A DNA stretch of 64,000 bases from Paenibacillus sophorae (lineage in GTDB: Bacteria > Bacillota > Bacilli > Paenibacillales > Paenibacillaceae): NCBI RefSeq assembly GCF_018966525.1, contig NZ_CP076607.1:4650001-4714000 (forward strand). Reading direction: 5' to 3'. The notes under the pieces are model-generated. The model saw only the letters and a program-made list of their open reading frames with translations, did no database searches and had not been told where the DNA came from. Numbering within the stretch: position 1 is the first letter of the stretch; every line of letters starts with the position of its first letter. Positions 7,939-16,507 of this stretch are shown here, one piece after another. The position numbers and the translations under genes were made by a program.

Positions 7939-8322
7939 TTACTTTATTAATGTAAGTTCTATTTTTTCAGCACCATAACGGCCAATCAGTAATAACACTA
8001 GCGCAGAACAGGTAAGCAACCCGTTTAACACGCCTGCCGGCAGCATAGCGAACATCAAAACGATCGTAACCGTGCAGTTAATGAGAGACAGAACCCATCC
8101 CCATTTTCGATTGATTAGCACCCCAATTGCCCCGATGATTCTGCATAGTCCAACAATACTGCTCATCATGAGCATGAGCCGCATATTCTCCTGAAAAAGT
8201 GGAAGCGCAAACGAAATACGCCGCTCTACGTCTTCTAGTGGAAGGTACAGCATAAAAAATGCGCTAAAATCCAATGAACCGTGAATCAGCATTAAAATTC
8301 CGGCCAACCTGATCTTTTTCAT
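7939..8322 (-). CDS. Small four-helix membrane protein, function unknown
   Basis: 127 residues with four predicted membrane helices (about residues 5-26, 46-68, 74-96 and 98-116), a short N-terminal Lys/Arg stretch favouring an inside N-terminus, and no catalytic or cofactor motif. I do not recognise the family. The gene stands alone between the riboflavin leader and the tldE terminator; the plus-strand stretch just upstream of it looks like the remnant of another gene. AAGGGAGC precedes the ATG at good distance. Its base composition is more AT-rich than the neighbouring rib and tld genes, so a recent arrival is possible. Confidence 0.7.
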   Translation of the reverse strand: MKKIRLAGILMLIHGSLDFSAFFMLYLPLEDVERRISFALPLFQENMRLMLMMSSIVGLCRIIGAIGVLINRKWGWVLSLINCTVTIVLMFAMLPAGVLNGLLTCSALVLLLIGRYGAEKIELTLIK

Positions 8323-8334
8323 AACAAAAGCTCC

Positions 8335-8439
8335 CTTAGTTTATTTATAAACGGTCTGAAACAGATCAAAGGAACCGAAAGCGAAGCAAAGCTGAAGCAT
8401 TGGTTAGACATCGAAACAAATAAAGAAATGGATAACTAA
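8335..8439 (+). pseudogene. Possible C-terminal gene remnant
   Basis: A stop-free stretch ends at TAA 8437-8439. Its last 27 codons read as a plausible charged helix (LKQIKGTESEAKLKHWLDIE, then TNKEMDN). It has no start codon, no Shine-Dalgarno and no upstream extension, because the minus-strand membrane gene begins at once. It may be the tail of a deleted gene or chance. The rest of 8323-8568 shows nothing I can name. Confidence 0.2.
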
Positions 8440-8570
8440 AGACCACGAGAGCCGCTCTGACAGGAAAATTGTCTTAAGCTGAAGATGCTTCGATTTGAAA
8501 GATAGGAACAAGGAAGGGGGAGTTTATTGACAGAGGTACAAAGAGATGAAGGCCATGCTGGGCGTACACT

Positions 8571-8601
8571 AAAAAAGCAGATGGCGGTGTTCGCCGTCTG
8601 C
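8571..8601 (-). terminator. Rho-independent terminator after tldE
   Basis: Minus strand: GCAGACGGCG pairs with CGCCATCTGC (one G-T pair) around a 5-nt loop, followed by TTTTTT. It ends the tldD-tldE transcript. Confidence 0.85.
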
Positions 8602-8643
8602 CTTGATATTTGACACGGTGTTCGGTTTTGAATCGGTTTTGAA

Positions 8644-9996
8644 TCAGGCTCCCGACACGGACAACGAGCCGATCTTGAGCGTCGGAGAGGTGCAGCTGCC
8701 GATAAACCGCGGATCATTTCCAATCGTCTCGATCCCATTAAGCAGCTCAAAAAAGTTGCCGGATACCGTAATCTGGTTTACCGGTCTTACGATTTCACCG
8801 TGCTCGATCAAATAGCCTATTGCCGCCAGGGAAAAGCTCCCCGAAGTCGCATTCGTCCCGGCATGCAGACCCTGAAGCTCCACGATCAGAATTCCCCGTT
8901 CTGTGCCGCGGATGATTTCCGTAAGGGAGGCGGTTCCGGGTGCAATATACAGGTTATGATGCGAAACTTCGACCATGCCTTTGTATCCGCCCTTTGCGGC
9001 ATTGGCTGTACTCGGGACCCCGGCCTTTCGGGCCGTTTTGCGGTTATGCAAAAAGGTAAGCAGTCTGCCGTCCTTGATCAGCTCATGGCGTTCGGTGGCG
9101 CTGCCTTCCGCATCGAACGACTTGCTCGACGGCACATTTTCCATCAGCGGGTCATCGATGATCGATATATTGCTCCCAGCCACTTGTTCGCCAAGCTTGC
9201 CTTTCAGACGGGAAAATCCTTTGTCCACCGACTCCGCGGAGAACACCGAAGTGAAGCTTGACAGCAAAGAGGTCGCAGCGTCATTTCTAAGAATAATGGG
9301 ATAATTGTCCGACTGTACTGTCGCTCCTCCCAGCTTGGAAACGGCCTCCCGGACGCCTGTCAGCGCCACCGCTTCCAGATCGATATCGTCAAAGCTGCGA
9401 AGAGAGAAATCGAACCAGCCTCCGGTCACGGTCTCCTTCGCATCCTTGGATTCTTTGGCCAGCACATAAATGCTCGCAGAGGCGGAGCTGTGCTTTCTGT
9501 GGCAATTCAGACCTTTCGTATTTACGATCCGCACTTCACTTTCGCTGACCGAGGCGGCAGAACGTCTAACCATATCAATGCGGTGATCGGCGCTCAGGGC
9601 AATGCGTTCCATCGCAAGGGCGGCTTCGATCAATTGGTCGGGGGAAGTCTTAATTAGAGAAGCCGAATAGGTATTAACGGAGTTGTAGTGCCCGGAACCG
9701 GCAAACAATTCTTCCGGCTCCTCGTTCTCCAGCACTTCGGCATTGCTTCCCGCTTCATCAAGCAAATAGGCTATGGATTCATTATCCAGCCGCTCGGTGG
9801 ATGAATAGCCCATTTTGCCGCCGATGAGGCCGCGGAACGACAGACCGCCGCTCTCGACTATTTTATACGCATCAATTTCGCCTTTAAGCACCGACACCGA
9901 GATCGATCGACCGTTGGCATAATAAATCTCCATTTCGGTGAATCCCGCTTCCCTGCCTTTGGCGAAAAGAACCTCCTGAAACTCTTCAATCTTCAA
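8644..9996 (-). CDS. pmbA: TldE/PmbA family metallopeptidase partner
   Basis: 450 residues. TldE (PmbA) forms a heterodimer with the metalloprotease TldD; the complex degrades unfolded peptides and, in several organisms, matures ribosomal peptides such as microcin B17. The TldD/PmbA fold is visible in the N-terminal segment (MEIYYANGRSISVSVLKGEI) and in the C-terminal Gly-rich barrel (GMVEVSHHNLYIAPGT, LQGLHAGTNATSGSFSLAA). No HExxxH zinc motif is present, as expected for the TldE subunit. It begins 4 nt after tldD and shares its transcript, ended by the terminator at 8571-8601. Confidence 0.9.
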   Translation of the reverse strand: MKIEEFQEVLFAKGREAGFTEMEIYYANGRSISVSVLKGEIDAYKIVESGGLSFRGLIGGKMGYSSTERLDNESIAYLLDEAGSNAEVLENEEPEELFAGSGHYNSVNTYSASLIKTSPDQLIEAALAMERIALSADHRIDMVRRSAASVSESEVRIVNTKGLNCHRKHSSASASIYVLAKESKDAKETVTGGWFDFSLRSFDDIDLEAVALTGVREAVSKLGGATVQSDNYPIILRNDAATSLLSSFTSVFSAESVDKGFSRLKGKLGEQVAGSNISIIDDPLMENVPSSKSFDAEGSATERHELIKDGRLLTFLHNRKTARKAGVPSTANAAKGGYKGMVEVSHHNLYIAPGTASLTEIIRGTERGILIVELQGLHAGTNATSGSFSLAAIGYLIEHGEIVRPVNQITVSGNFFELLNGIETIGNDPRFIGSCTSPTLKIGSLSVSGA

Positions 9997-10000
9997 CGCG

Positions 10001-11392
10001 CTACTCCCCCTTTCTTCCCCCGACAGTCATTTCCGATACCCGGATCGTAGGCTGTCCGCAGTTAACCGGCAGACTTCCGCTGACAGACCCGCACATGCCC
10101 TGTCCATGTTCGAGATTGTTGCCGACCATATCGATTTTGCTTAGACAGTCGATTCCTTTGCCGATCAGGGTCGCGCCTTTGACCGGTTCCGCTATTTTGC
10201 CATTACGTATAATATAGGCTTCCTGAACGGCAAAATTGAAATCGCTCGTGGCTGTGTTTACCGAGCCGCCTCCCATAGACTTGGCATAAATGCCGTATTC
10301 GGTATTTGCGATAATCTCCTCGCGGGTCGAAGCTCCATTGCAAATAAACGTATTATTCATCCGCGATGCCGGAGCGAATTTATAGGATTGCCGGCGGCCG
10401 GAGCCCGTGGAAGGCACGCCCATTCTGCGGGAGCCCATCCGGTCGATCAAATAGCCCTTCAGTATGCCGTTCTCGATCAGGACGTTGCGCTGCGTCGTGG
10501 CGCCCTCGTCGTCGATATTCAGCGAGCCCCAAGCATTGGCAATCGTGCCGTCGTCGACCGCGGTTACAAGCGGCGAAGCGACCTGCTCGCCGATTTTACC
10601 AGCGAAGACTGACGATCCTGGAGCGACGGCGGTCGACTCCAGCCCATGGCCGCAGGCTTCGTGGAACAAAACGCCGCCAAAACCGTTGTCGATAATGACG
10701 GGAAGCCTTCCGCTGGGGGCATAGCCCGCTTTGACCATCGTGACAGCAATCCGGGAAGCCGTCCGGGCATGATCTTCGATGTCCAGGCTTTCCAGAAACT
10801 CGTGACCGGCATAGGAGCCCGGACCGCTGAAGCCGGATTGCTTCTGGTCCCCATCCTCCGCCACCGCGCTGATTCCCAGCCTCGTATAGACCCGCGTGTC
10901 CTGAACCAACAGGCCCTCAGTGTTTGCGATCAGCACATTTTGCAGTTGATTAGTCGCATAGATTTTCGTCTGGGCAATGCTGGAATCGTATCCCGACGCA
11001 ACCGTGTGGGCGCGCCGCATCAGTTCGATATTACGCTTTTTCTGCGAGCTGTCCGGCATAATTCCGATGACATGGCGATTATCAATGACCGTCCGCCGGA
11101 GATCCATTACCTGACTGCCGGCTGCGCCGCCACGAATAGCTGCCGCTGCCGAACGGGCCGTAGCGATCAGATTCTGCTCGCTGCTGTCGTTCGTGTATGC
11201 ATAGACGGAAAAGTTCTCCTGCAAAATCCGGATGCCTACCCCGTAATCACGGCCGGAAAGGGAGCTTTCCAGCGTCCCTCCGACCATTTCGAGCCGTCCG
11301 CTTGTCTTATCCTCGGCGAAGATTTCCGCAAAATCAGCGCCGGTTTCAAGTGCGGCAGTCAGCACTCTGTATATCACCTGTTCCTGCAGCAT
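10001..11392 (-). CDS. tldD: TldD family zinc metallopeptidase
   Basis: 463 residues, the catalytic half of the TldD/TldE pair. The zinc-binding HExxxH motif is present as HEACGH in FGGVLFHEACGHGLES near residue 245, and the C-terminal domain contains GGGSVNTATSDFNFAVQEAYI with the conserved C-terminal metal and substrate region. GNNLEHGQGMCGS near the end carries the conserved Cys. The in vivo substrate cannot be read from the sequence; no ribosomal-peptide precursor or modification gene is visible near it. The gene is followed closely by tldE. Confidence 0.93.
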   Translation of the reverse strand: MLQEQVIYRVLTAALETGADFAEIFAEDKTSGRLEMVGGTLESSLSGRDYGVGIRILQENFSVYAYTNDSSEQNLIATARSAAAAIRGGAAGSQVMDLRRTVIDNRHVIGIMPDSSQKKRNIELMRRAHTVASGYDSSIAQTKIYATNQLQNVLIANTEGLLVQDTRVYTRLGISAVAEDGDQKQSGFSGPGSYAGHEFLESLDIEDHARTASRIAVTMVKAGYAPSGRLPVIIDNGFGGVLFHEACGHGLESTAVAPGSSVFAGKIGEQVASPLVTAVDDGTIANAWGSLNIDDEGATTQRNVLIENGILKGYLIDRMGSRRMGVPSTGSGRRQSYKFAPASRMNNTFICNGASTREEIIANTEYGIYAKSMGGGSVNTATSDFNFAVQEAYIIRNGKIAEPVKGATLIGKGIDCLSKIDMVGNNLEHGQGMCGSVSGSLPVNCGQPTIRVSEMTVGGRKGE

Positions 11393-11515
11393 ACCCTTCC
11401 TCCCCGCTCTTTGGATTCTCTTGCACTTCTTTATCAGTATAGCTTATCATGATGCACTCAATGTCTCAAAAACAGGATATATGCGCCCAGCTGGTTCTGC
11501 TTGGATGTTAGTACA

Positions 11516-11543
11516 AAGCGCCCGGGAGCCATCCCGGGCGCTT
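11516..11543 (-). terminator. Hairpin terminator after the LPxTG adhesin gene
   Basis: A perfect 12-bp GC-rich stem (AAGCGCCCGGGA with its complement) around a 4-nt loop. The T-tract after it is short on the minus strand (CTTTGTACT), so termination may be partial. Confidence 0.6.
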
Positions 11544-11580
11544 ACCTGCTCAGCCGGCTTGCTGAATGATTGACCGGCCG

Positions 11581-14500
11581 TTATTTCGTTTTCTTGTTAT
11601 GGGTCAACCAACGGTTGAGGATAAGTCCGACCAGGATAAGACCCAGACCGCCCATGTACATCGGAAGCGAACTTCCTTCACCGGTCTTCGGCAGGTTGCC
11701 GGTGGCGGGACTTGGAGCCGGATCGGAAGGACCGCCTTTGGGGACGTCATCATCGTCAATGTCTACCCCGCCGAGCGGAACCTCGTCATCCGCAGGCACT
11801 TCCGTCGCCGTCACACTTGGTACCGGTGAAGGCTGCGGCTCACTCGAGTTCGCCGGTCCTGCCGGAATTTGCTCATCCGGGATGATTACACCCGTAACGC
11901 TCGAAGCCGTAGGTGTGGCTGACGGCGTTGGCGACGGTGTTACGGACGGCGACTCAGATGATGCTGAGGGCGGTGTCACGATCGGCGGCTCTGATGGCGC
12001 AACCGACGGATTCGCGGATGGCGGCACCGATGGCGCAACCGACGGATTCGCGGACGGCGGCACCGATGGCGCAACCGACGGGTTCGCGGACGGCGGCACC
12101 GATGGCGCAACCGACGGGTTCGCGGATGGCGGCACTGATGGTGCAACCGACGGGTTCACGGACGGCGGCACCGATGGCGCAACCGACGGATTCGCGGACG
12201 GCGACACCGATGGTACGACCGACGGATTCGCGGACGGTGTGGCTGACGGCGTTGGCGACGGTGTTACGGACGGTGTTGGCGAAGGGAGCTTATGATTGGT
12301 TATTGGCAGTACAATATATGCCCCTGCACCAACGGTCACCGGATGCTCGGCGGCATCGAGAACATAGCCTTCGGGGGCCTTCGTCTCTACCAATACATAG
12401 CTTCCAGACAATATACCGTTAAATATGACCGTACCGTCCGCCCCTGTCGTTTTCGTTCCGATTAACAAGCGTTCGCTTCCGTTCAGACGATACAAATCAA
12501 AGGTCGCTCCAATGAGAAGCTTCATGTGATCGTTGTCGTCCAGCTTCTTGATCGTCAGCATGCTTCTTGAACCGCTGCCTGTTCCAAAGCCGCTGGACAC
12601 GCCGACGATAATCTCAGTCGAAGTTTCCTTCGTCACTTCCACCACATTGTTGCCGCTGAGCGTAACGCCATTCGTCACTGTTTCTCCGCTTCGGGCCGCA
12701 ATCAGCGACTGGTACTCCAGGATATACGCCGATTTAATGTCTTTCACGAAGCTTAAGACGAATGTCTGCTTGCCTTCATTCGTTGTGGTGATGTCGAGGG
12801 TATAATCCGTTCCCTTTACAAGCTCCGGAGTTGCTTTGGTCGGCGTTCCGTCTTGAGCAACCGTCGTAGGATACAGATGGAACGAATCAGTCAGGAGCAT
12901 TTGATTCGCGCTTCCGACGTCCGTAATCTTCGCATTCCTTATGAAAGATTGGCCCCGGTTGATATTAATCGTCCAGTTAATCTTGTCGCCAACCTGCGCT
13001 CCGCTCTTGACGACATACTCTCCGCCATATGGAATGGTCACAGCGCCAGTCAGATCTCCCGATACCTTCTTATTTCCGTCATAAATGCTTGCCGTATTGT
13101 AGACTTTCGCGCTGTTGATCAGTTGTCCTTCCAGAGTCGTTTTAAACTCGACATAGAAAGGGTAATTCACCGGTTCGTCGAATTTCACTCTCAGCACATT
13201 GTCGTTGCCTAGTGTAACCGAGTATTTCACATTCAGGTCGGACATTTTCCAGGTCAGGCCATTCGGCCATAAATATAACTGCTTGATCTTCACCGATCCG
13301 GGCACCAGCTGCTGCGGCGCCTCAATGGCGTCAACAATCTCCGCATTTTGCAGCTGCTTGCCGTTATAGTTGGCTCCAATCGACCATGTTATTTCCTTGG
13401 ACGCCGCATTGTACTGCCCATATTTGAATCCGTTGTTCTTAACCTCAATCCGGGGATTAAATACAGCTTTTGCCGAGGCGGTCCCTTCGTCCCAGGTAAC
13501 GGTTGCCGTATTATAGAATTTATCCCCGCCGTCCTTGATGCCATAATAGTCAAAGCGCAGCTTATAGCTGATCGTATATTTTCCGGTAATCGGTTTTTTG
13601 AAAGTTACGGTGAATCCTTCCCCTTGCACAACGGGCTGGGCGTACTCCAATGTATATTCCGAAGCAGGAACCACGGTTCCCGAGGCGCTCTTGACTACCA
13701 GCGACTCTGGAATAAATGTAAGGCCGCCGGAAGGAAAAGTATCTTTGACGACAACGTCGTCCATCAGATAATTGTCCTCATTGATCGTAATTTTCCAGTC
13801 TACGGTTTTGTTGCGGTAATCAGCTCCGGCGGCATCAACCGTTTTATAAATAATGACGGGGTGAATATCCTGATTGTATTCCGCGTTATAAGTGCCGGAG
13901 GTTACCGTGTTGTATATTCTTTTGGAGTCAAACAGACGCCCCTTGTTCTTGGTCTTGTATTCGATAAAATAAGGCGTGGTCACATCCCGCATAAACTGAA
14001 GCTTAAACCCGGTTTTTCCAACTGCGGAAGCCGATGTTGCCGTATAATCCGTTCCTTCCGCCAGCTGTGAGCCAACCGCCACTTTTCCATCGGAATCCAC
14101 GCTCACATTGTAGACTTTAACGGACTCTGGAACCAATTCCTGACTGTCATTGAATAAATCCTTCAACATCGCATCAGCCTGCGGAATCGTACCATAGTTA
14201 TAATTGTAATTGATACCCCAGGTGACAGTCTGGGTTGAGGGTTCATATCGAATTGCATATTTCTGCAGGCTCGGCGCGCGTTGAACCGCTACCGTTGCCG
14301 AAGCGATCACCGGAGGCAAATTATCGCCTGAGAAAGACGCCTTATTTGTAAATTTCGTTTTGGTCAGATCATTAATCACTGTGGAAAACACAATACGGTA
14401 TGCGCCCGTGATCGGAGAATCGGCAAACTTCAGCTTAAGCGTTCCATCCTGAACATCCAGGGTGTATTTTGCTGAATCAACAAGAGGGCCTTGACTCACC

Positions 14501-15243
14501 GTTCCATCCAGCTGAACATCAAGCTGATAGACAGCGGCAGTTACCGTATCAACGGTCAAGCCTGCCGGAATGGGATCGTTCATCTCCGCGCCATAGACCG
14601 ATTCCAGTGTCTTGTTCACATCGACCGACCACTGAATGCTCTCCGCGTTGTAGCCCTCCGGCGTTCCTTTTTTCTCGATGGTGGACGCGACATTTGGCTT
14701 GAAACGAAGGGTGACCACTTGGGTATCCCCGTTGACCGGGAACAGGATCTCTTGAACCGTGCTTCCTTTGATAACCTCTTTATCGAACTTGGTACGGAAG
14801 CTCAGCGTTCCATGTACATTGTCATGGTCTTCAATAAAGCTGTTGAATGTCATGACAACAAGATGATCATCTTTGTTAACGGTAAAGCTGCCCACGTCGC
14901 CTTCATCGGAAACCAGCGGACCGCTGATATCATTGAACAGCTTGAACTGGTCGGGCAGATGGAAAGTAAACGTGTCCCCGGCCTTATAACTATGCCCATC
15001 CGGCAAGGCCCAAGTATAATTCAACGTTACCTCGGAGCCCTGCTCGTAGACATCGCCCGTAACCGTCTCCCCTCCGGGACCATAGACCGCCATTGTAACA
15101 CTGGTGATAATATTTGTGTCGTTCTCGATAGCTCCCGCCTTGACTTCAGTCGTAAACCCGAGACCATAGCTGTATTCGGCAACCAGCATTAGGATCACGA
15201 GCCACAAGGCGATTCTTTTCCTCATCAATTTCCGCAACGTCAT
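11581..15243 (-). CDS. LPxTG-anchored surface adhesin with Cna-type domains and proline-rich stalk
   Basis: About 1,220 residues, a cell-wall-anchored surface protein. A signal peptide (MTLRKLMRKRIALWLVILML) leads into an N-terminal jelly-roll segment resembling fibrinogen/collagen-binding adhesins. Several further modules of about 130 residues recur, each with a pattern such as QTVTWGINYNYN, KTVDWKITINEDN, KEITWSIGANYN or DKINWTININR, then SVKV/SLVV and TLEY/DYT. One CnaB-type domain follows (LTIKKLDDN to VLVETKAPEGYVL), whose Lys and Glu suit an internal isopeptide bond. Then come seven 12-residue Pro/Ser/Ala/Val repeats and a sorting signal LPKTG, hydrophobic helix and KKTK tail. I placed the start at ATG 15243 (GAGAGGGG upstream); the ATG at 15264 overlaps that Shine-Dalgarno. 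No sortase gene is in the window. The ligand is unknown. Confidence 0.9.
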   Translation of the reverse strand: MTLRKLMRKRIALWLVILMLVAEYSYGLGFTTEVKAGAIENDTNIITSVTMAVYGPGGETVTGDVYEQGSEVTLNYTWALPDGHSYKAGDTFTFHLPDQFKLFNDISGPLVSDEGDVGSFTVNKDDHLVVMTFNSFIEDHDNVHGTLSFRTKFDKEVIKGSTVQEILFPVNGDTQVVTLRFKPNVASTIEKKGTPEGYNAESIQWSVDVNKTLESVYGAEMNDPIPAGLTVDTVTAAVYQLDVQLDGTVSQGPLVDSAKYTLDVQDGTLKLKFADSPITGAYRIVFSTVINDLTKTKFTNKASFSGDNLPPVIASATVAVQRAPSLQKYAIRYEPSTQTVTWGINYNYNYGTIPQADAMLKDLFNDSQELVPESVKVYNVSVDSDGKVAVGSQLAEGTDYTATSASAVGKTGFKLQFMRDVTTPYFIEYKTKNKGRLFDSKRIYNTVTSGTYNAEYNQDIHPVIIYKTVDAAGADYRNKTVDWKITINEDNYLMDDVVVKDTFPSGGLTFIPESLVVKSASGTVVPASEYTLEYAQPVVQGEGFTVTFKKPITGKYTISYKLRFDYYGIKDGGDKFYNTATVTWDEGTASAKAVFNPRIEVKNNGFKYGQYNAASKEITWSIGANYNGKQLQNAEIVDAIEAPQQLVPGSVKIKQLYLWPNGLTWKMSDLNVKYSVTLGNDNVLRVKFDEPVNYPFYVEFKTTLEGQLINSAKVYNTASIYDGNKKVSGDLTGAVTIPYGGEYVVKSGAQVGDKINWTININRGQSFIRNAKITDVGSANQMLLTDSFHLYPTTVAQDGTPTKATPELVKGTDYTLDITTTNEGKQTFVLSFVKDIKSAYILEYQSLIAARSGETVTNGVTLSGNNVVEVTKETSTEIIVGVSSGFGTGSGSRSMLTIKKLDDNDHMKLLIGATFDLYRLNGSERLLIGTKTTGADGTVIFNGILSGSYVLVETKAPEGYVLDAAEHPVTVGAGAYIVLPITNHKLPSPTPSVTPSPTPSATPSANPSVVPSVSPSANPSVAPSVPPSVNPSVAPSVPPSANPSVAPSVPPSANPSVAPSVPPSANPSVAPSVPPSANPSVAPSEPPIVTPPSASSESPSVTPSPTPSATPTASSVTGVIIPDEQIPAGPANSSEPQPSPVPSVTATEVPADDEVPLGGVDIDDDDVPKGGPSDPAPSPATGNLPKTGEGSSLPMYMGGLGLILVGLILNRWLTHNKKTK
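11984..12235. repeat. Seven tandem 36-bp repeats encoding the adhesin stalk
   Basis: Seven in-frame 36-bp units, each encoding a variant of SANPSVAPSVPP. The third and fourth units are nearly identical in DNA. The array is flanked on both sides by copies of a segment that starts GTGTGGCTGACGGCGTTGGC (near 11912 and 12238), so it can expand or contract by recombination or slippage without breaking the frame. Confidence 0.92.
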
Positions 15244-15264
15244 CCCTTTTTTCCCCTCTCCCAT

Positions 15265-15726
15265 GTCAATTGACGGTAAAGTACCGCGTTCAAATCTATA
15301 TAAATTGGATTGCTAGTGAATCAGGGGAATTGTCCGTTACAATTAATACAGCAGAACTGACTATAAAAGAACCATTTTTCATATTTGCGTGCTTATGTAT
15401 ATCTCATCACGCTTCTTCTGCCGGCATTATGTTAATTGTACGCATCAAGTATCTCACTCCTTCTTGTTCTTTGCCGGTATGCCAGGAGCGGCGACAGCAC
15501 CTTTTATCCCTAATTTGTATTACCCACTTTTTCACTTTCGATCTTGGTTTTTTTATTTTCTGAAGGTGGAATTATTTGGGCGTCTGTCTTAAGTATCATA
15601 GCAGCCTATAACTGTTCTTAATAAGGAATAACTATAGTCTACTATAAAGAACGTGATCTGCACAAGAAGCCGCTGCGTGGAAAATGACGGGAAAATTTCT
15701 AAGAGAGCGTTTAATCGTCTTTTTTG
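15265..15726. other. Gene-free AT-rich region upstream of the adhesin
   Basis: About 460 bases without a convincing gene. Long open frames on the plus strand lack Shine-Dalgarno sequences and coding character. A 12-codon minus-strand frame at 15407-15445 follows AAGGAG, but nothing else supports it. The adhesin promoter must lie here; I found no clear sigma-A match. Confidence 0.5.
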
Positions 15727-15780
15727 AAAAAAAAAAGCCCGGCCGCACTCCGAATAAATCGGATCATGCGGCCGGGCTTT
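15727..15780 (-). terminator. Strong rho-independent terminator after ppiB
   Basis: Minus strand: AAAGCCCGGCCGCA pairs with TGCGGCCGGGCTTT, closing a loop that itself contains CCGAT/ATCGG-like pairing, followed by ten T. Confidence 0.92.
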
Positions 15781-15814
15781 ATGGTTACTGATTGAGCTTT
15801 GGCTAAAAGTGTTC

Positions 15815-16246
15815 TTACGCTTCGTAAACTTCCACGGAAGTCATTTTGTCGCGGCCTTGGAAGGCGTCGACATACTCCATGCCCTTTACAACTTTGCCGA
15901 ACACGGTATGCTGGCCGTCAAGATGCGGCTGCGGAGCATAACTGATGTAGAACTGGCTGCCGCCTGTGTTGCGTCCGGCATGCGCCATCGCGAGCGTTCC
16001 GCGCTCATGCTTGTTCGGGTTGATCTCGCAGTTGATCGTGTATCCCGGTCCGCCGGTGCCTGTTCCGTTCGGACAGCCGCCTTGGGCCACGAAGCCCGGA
16101 ATAACGCGGTGGAACACAAGACCGTTATAGAAACCGTCATTCGCCAGCTTTTCAAAGTTAGCTACGGTATTGGGTGCGTCCTGATCGAACAGGTCCAACA
16201 GGACTTCGCCGCCGTTTTCAAGTGTGATTTTCGCTTGTTTTGCCAT
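15815..16246 (-). CDS. ppiB: Peptidyl-prolyl cis-trans isomerase, cyclophilin type
   Basis: 143 residues, the size of compact cytoplasmic bacterial cyclophilins. The active-site signature is intact: FHRVIPGFVAQGG (catalytic Arg), TGTGGPGYTI, GTLAMAHAGRNTGGSQFYI, and DGQHTVFGKV. There is no signal peptide, so it acts in the cytoplasm as a proline isomerase and foldase. AAGGGG precedes the ATG by 9 nt. It follows lysA on the same strand, separated by that gene's terminator, as ppiB follows the spoVA-lysA region in B. subtilis. Confidence 0.95.
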   Translation of the reverse strand: MAKQAKITLENGGEVLLDLFDQDAPNTVANFEKLANDGFYNGLVFHRVIPGFVAQGGCPNGTGTGGPGYTINCEINPNKHERGTLAMAHAGRNTGGSQFYISYAPQPHLDGQHTVFGKVVKGMEYVDAFQGRDKMTSVEVYEA

Positions 16247-16450
16247 ATATAAATACCCCTTTCACGTTGGACAAAATGTGCAATACTTTTACAGTTTACT
16301 ATGAAAGTCTTCCCAAAGCAAAGCATGTAAATCCGCTTCTGATGCCTGCCGTTTCTTCCAGGTCCTTGCAGGCGGCACATTAGCAGTGGATCACCAATGC
16401 GTAACCAAAGCCAGGAATTTCACGCAGTTTCGGCCGGCTCCAATCACGGC

Positions 16451-16485
16451 AAAAAGCCATCACTGCACATGATGTGCATGATGGC
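16451..16485 (-). terminator. Rho-independent terminator after lysA
   Basis: Minus strand: GCCATCA-TGCAC pairs with GTGCA-TGATGGC (interrupted stem) and is followed by TTTTTG. Confidence 0.85.
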
Positions 16486-16507
16486 CTTCCAGCCCGCGCT
16501 ACCCGCG

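Noticed and set aside
11984..12235. Regular 36-bp repeats resembling a CRISPR array
   Set aside because: No spacers, in-frame within a protein, no cas genes.
11570..12295. Plus-strand frame with Thr-Asp-Gly repeats
   Set aside because: It is the antisense reading of the adhesin stalk repeats; the sense frame continues into an LPxTG signal.
15407..15445. 12-codon minus-strand frame after AAGGAG
   Set aside because: Spacing of 11 nt and no other evidence; cannot be told from chance.
15270..15563. 97-codon plus-strand frame in the adhesin upstream region
   Set aside because: No Shine-Dalgarno, poor composition, no recognisable motif.
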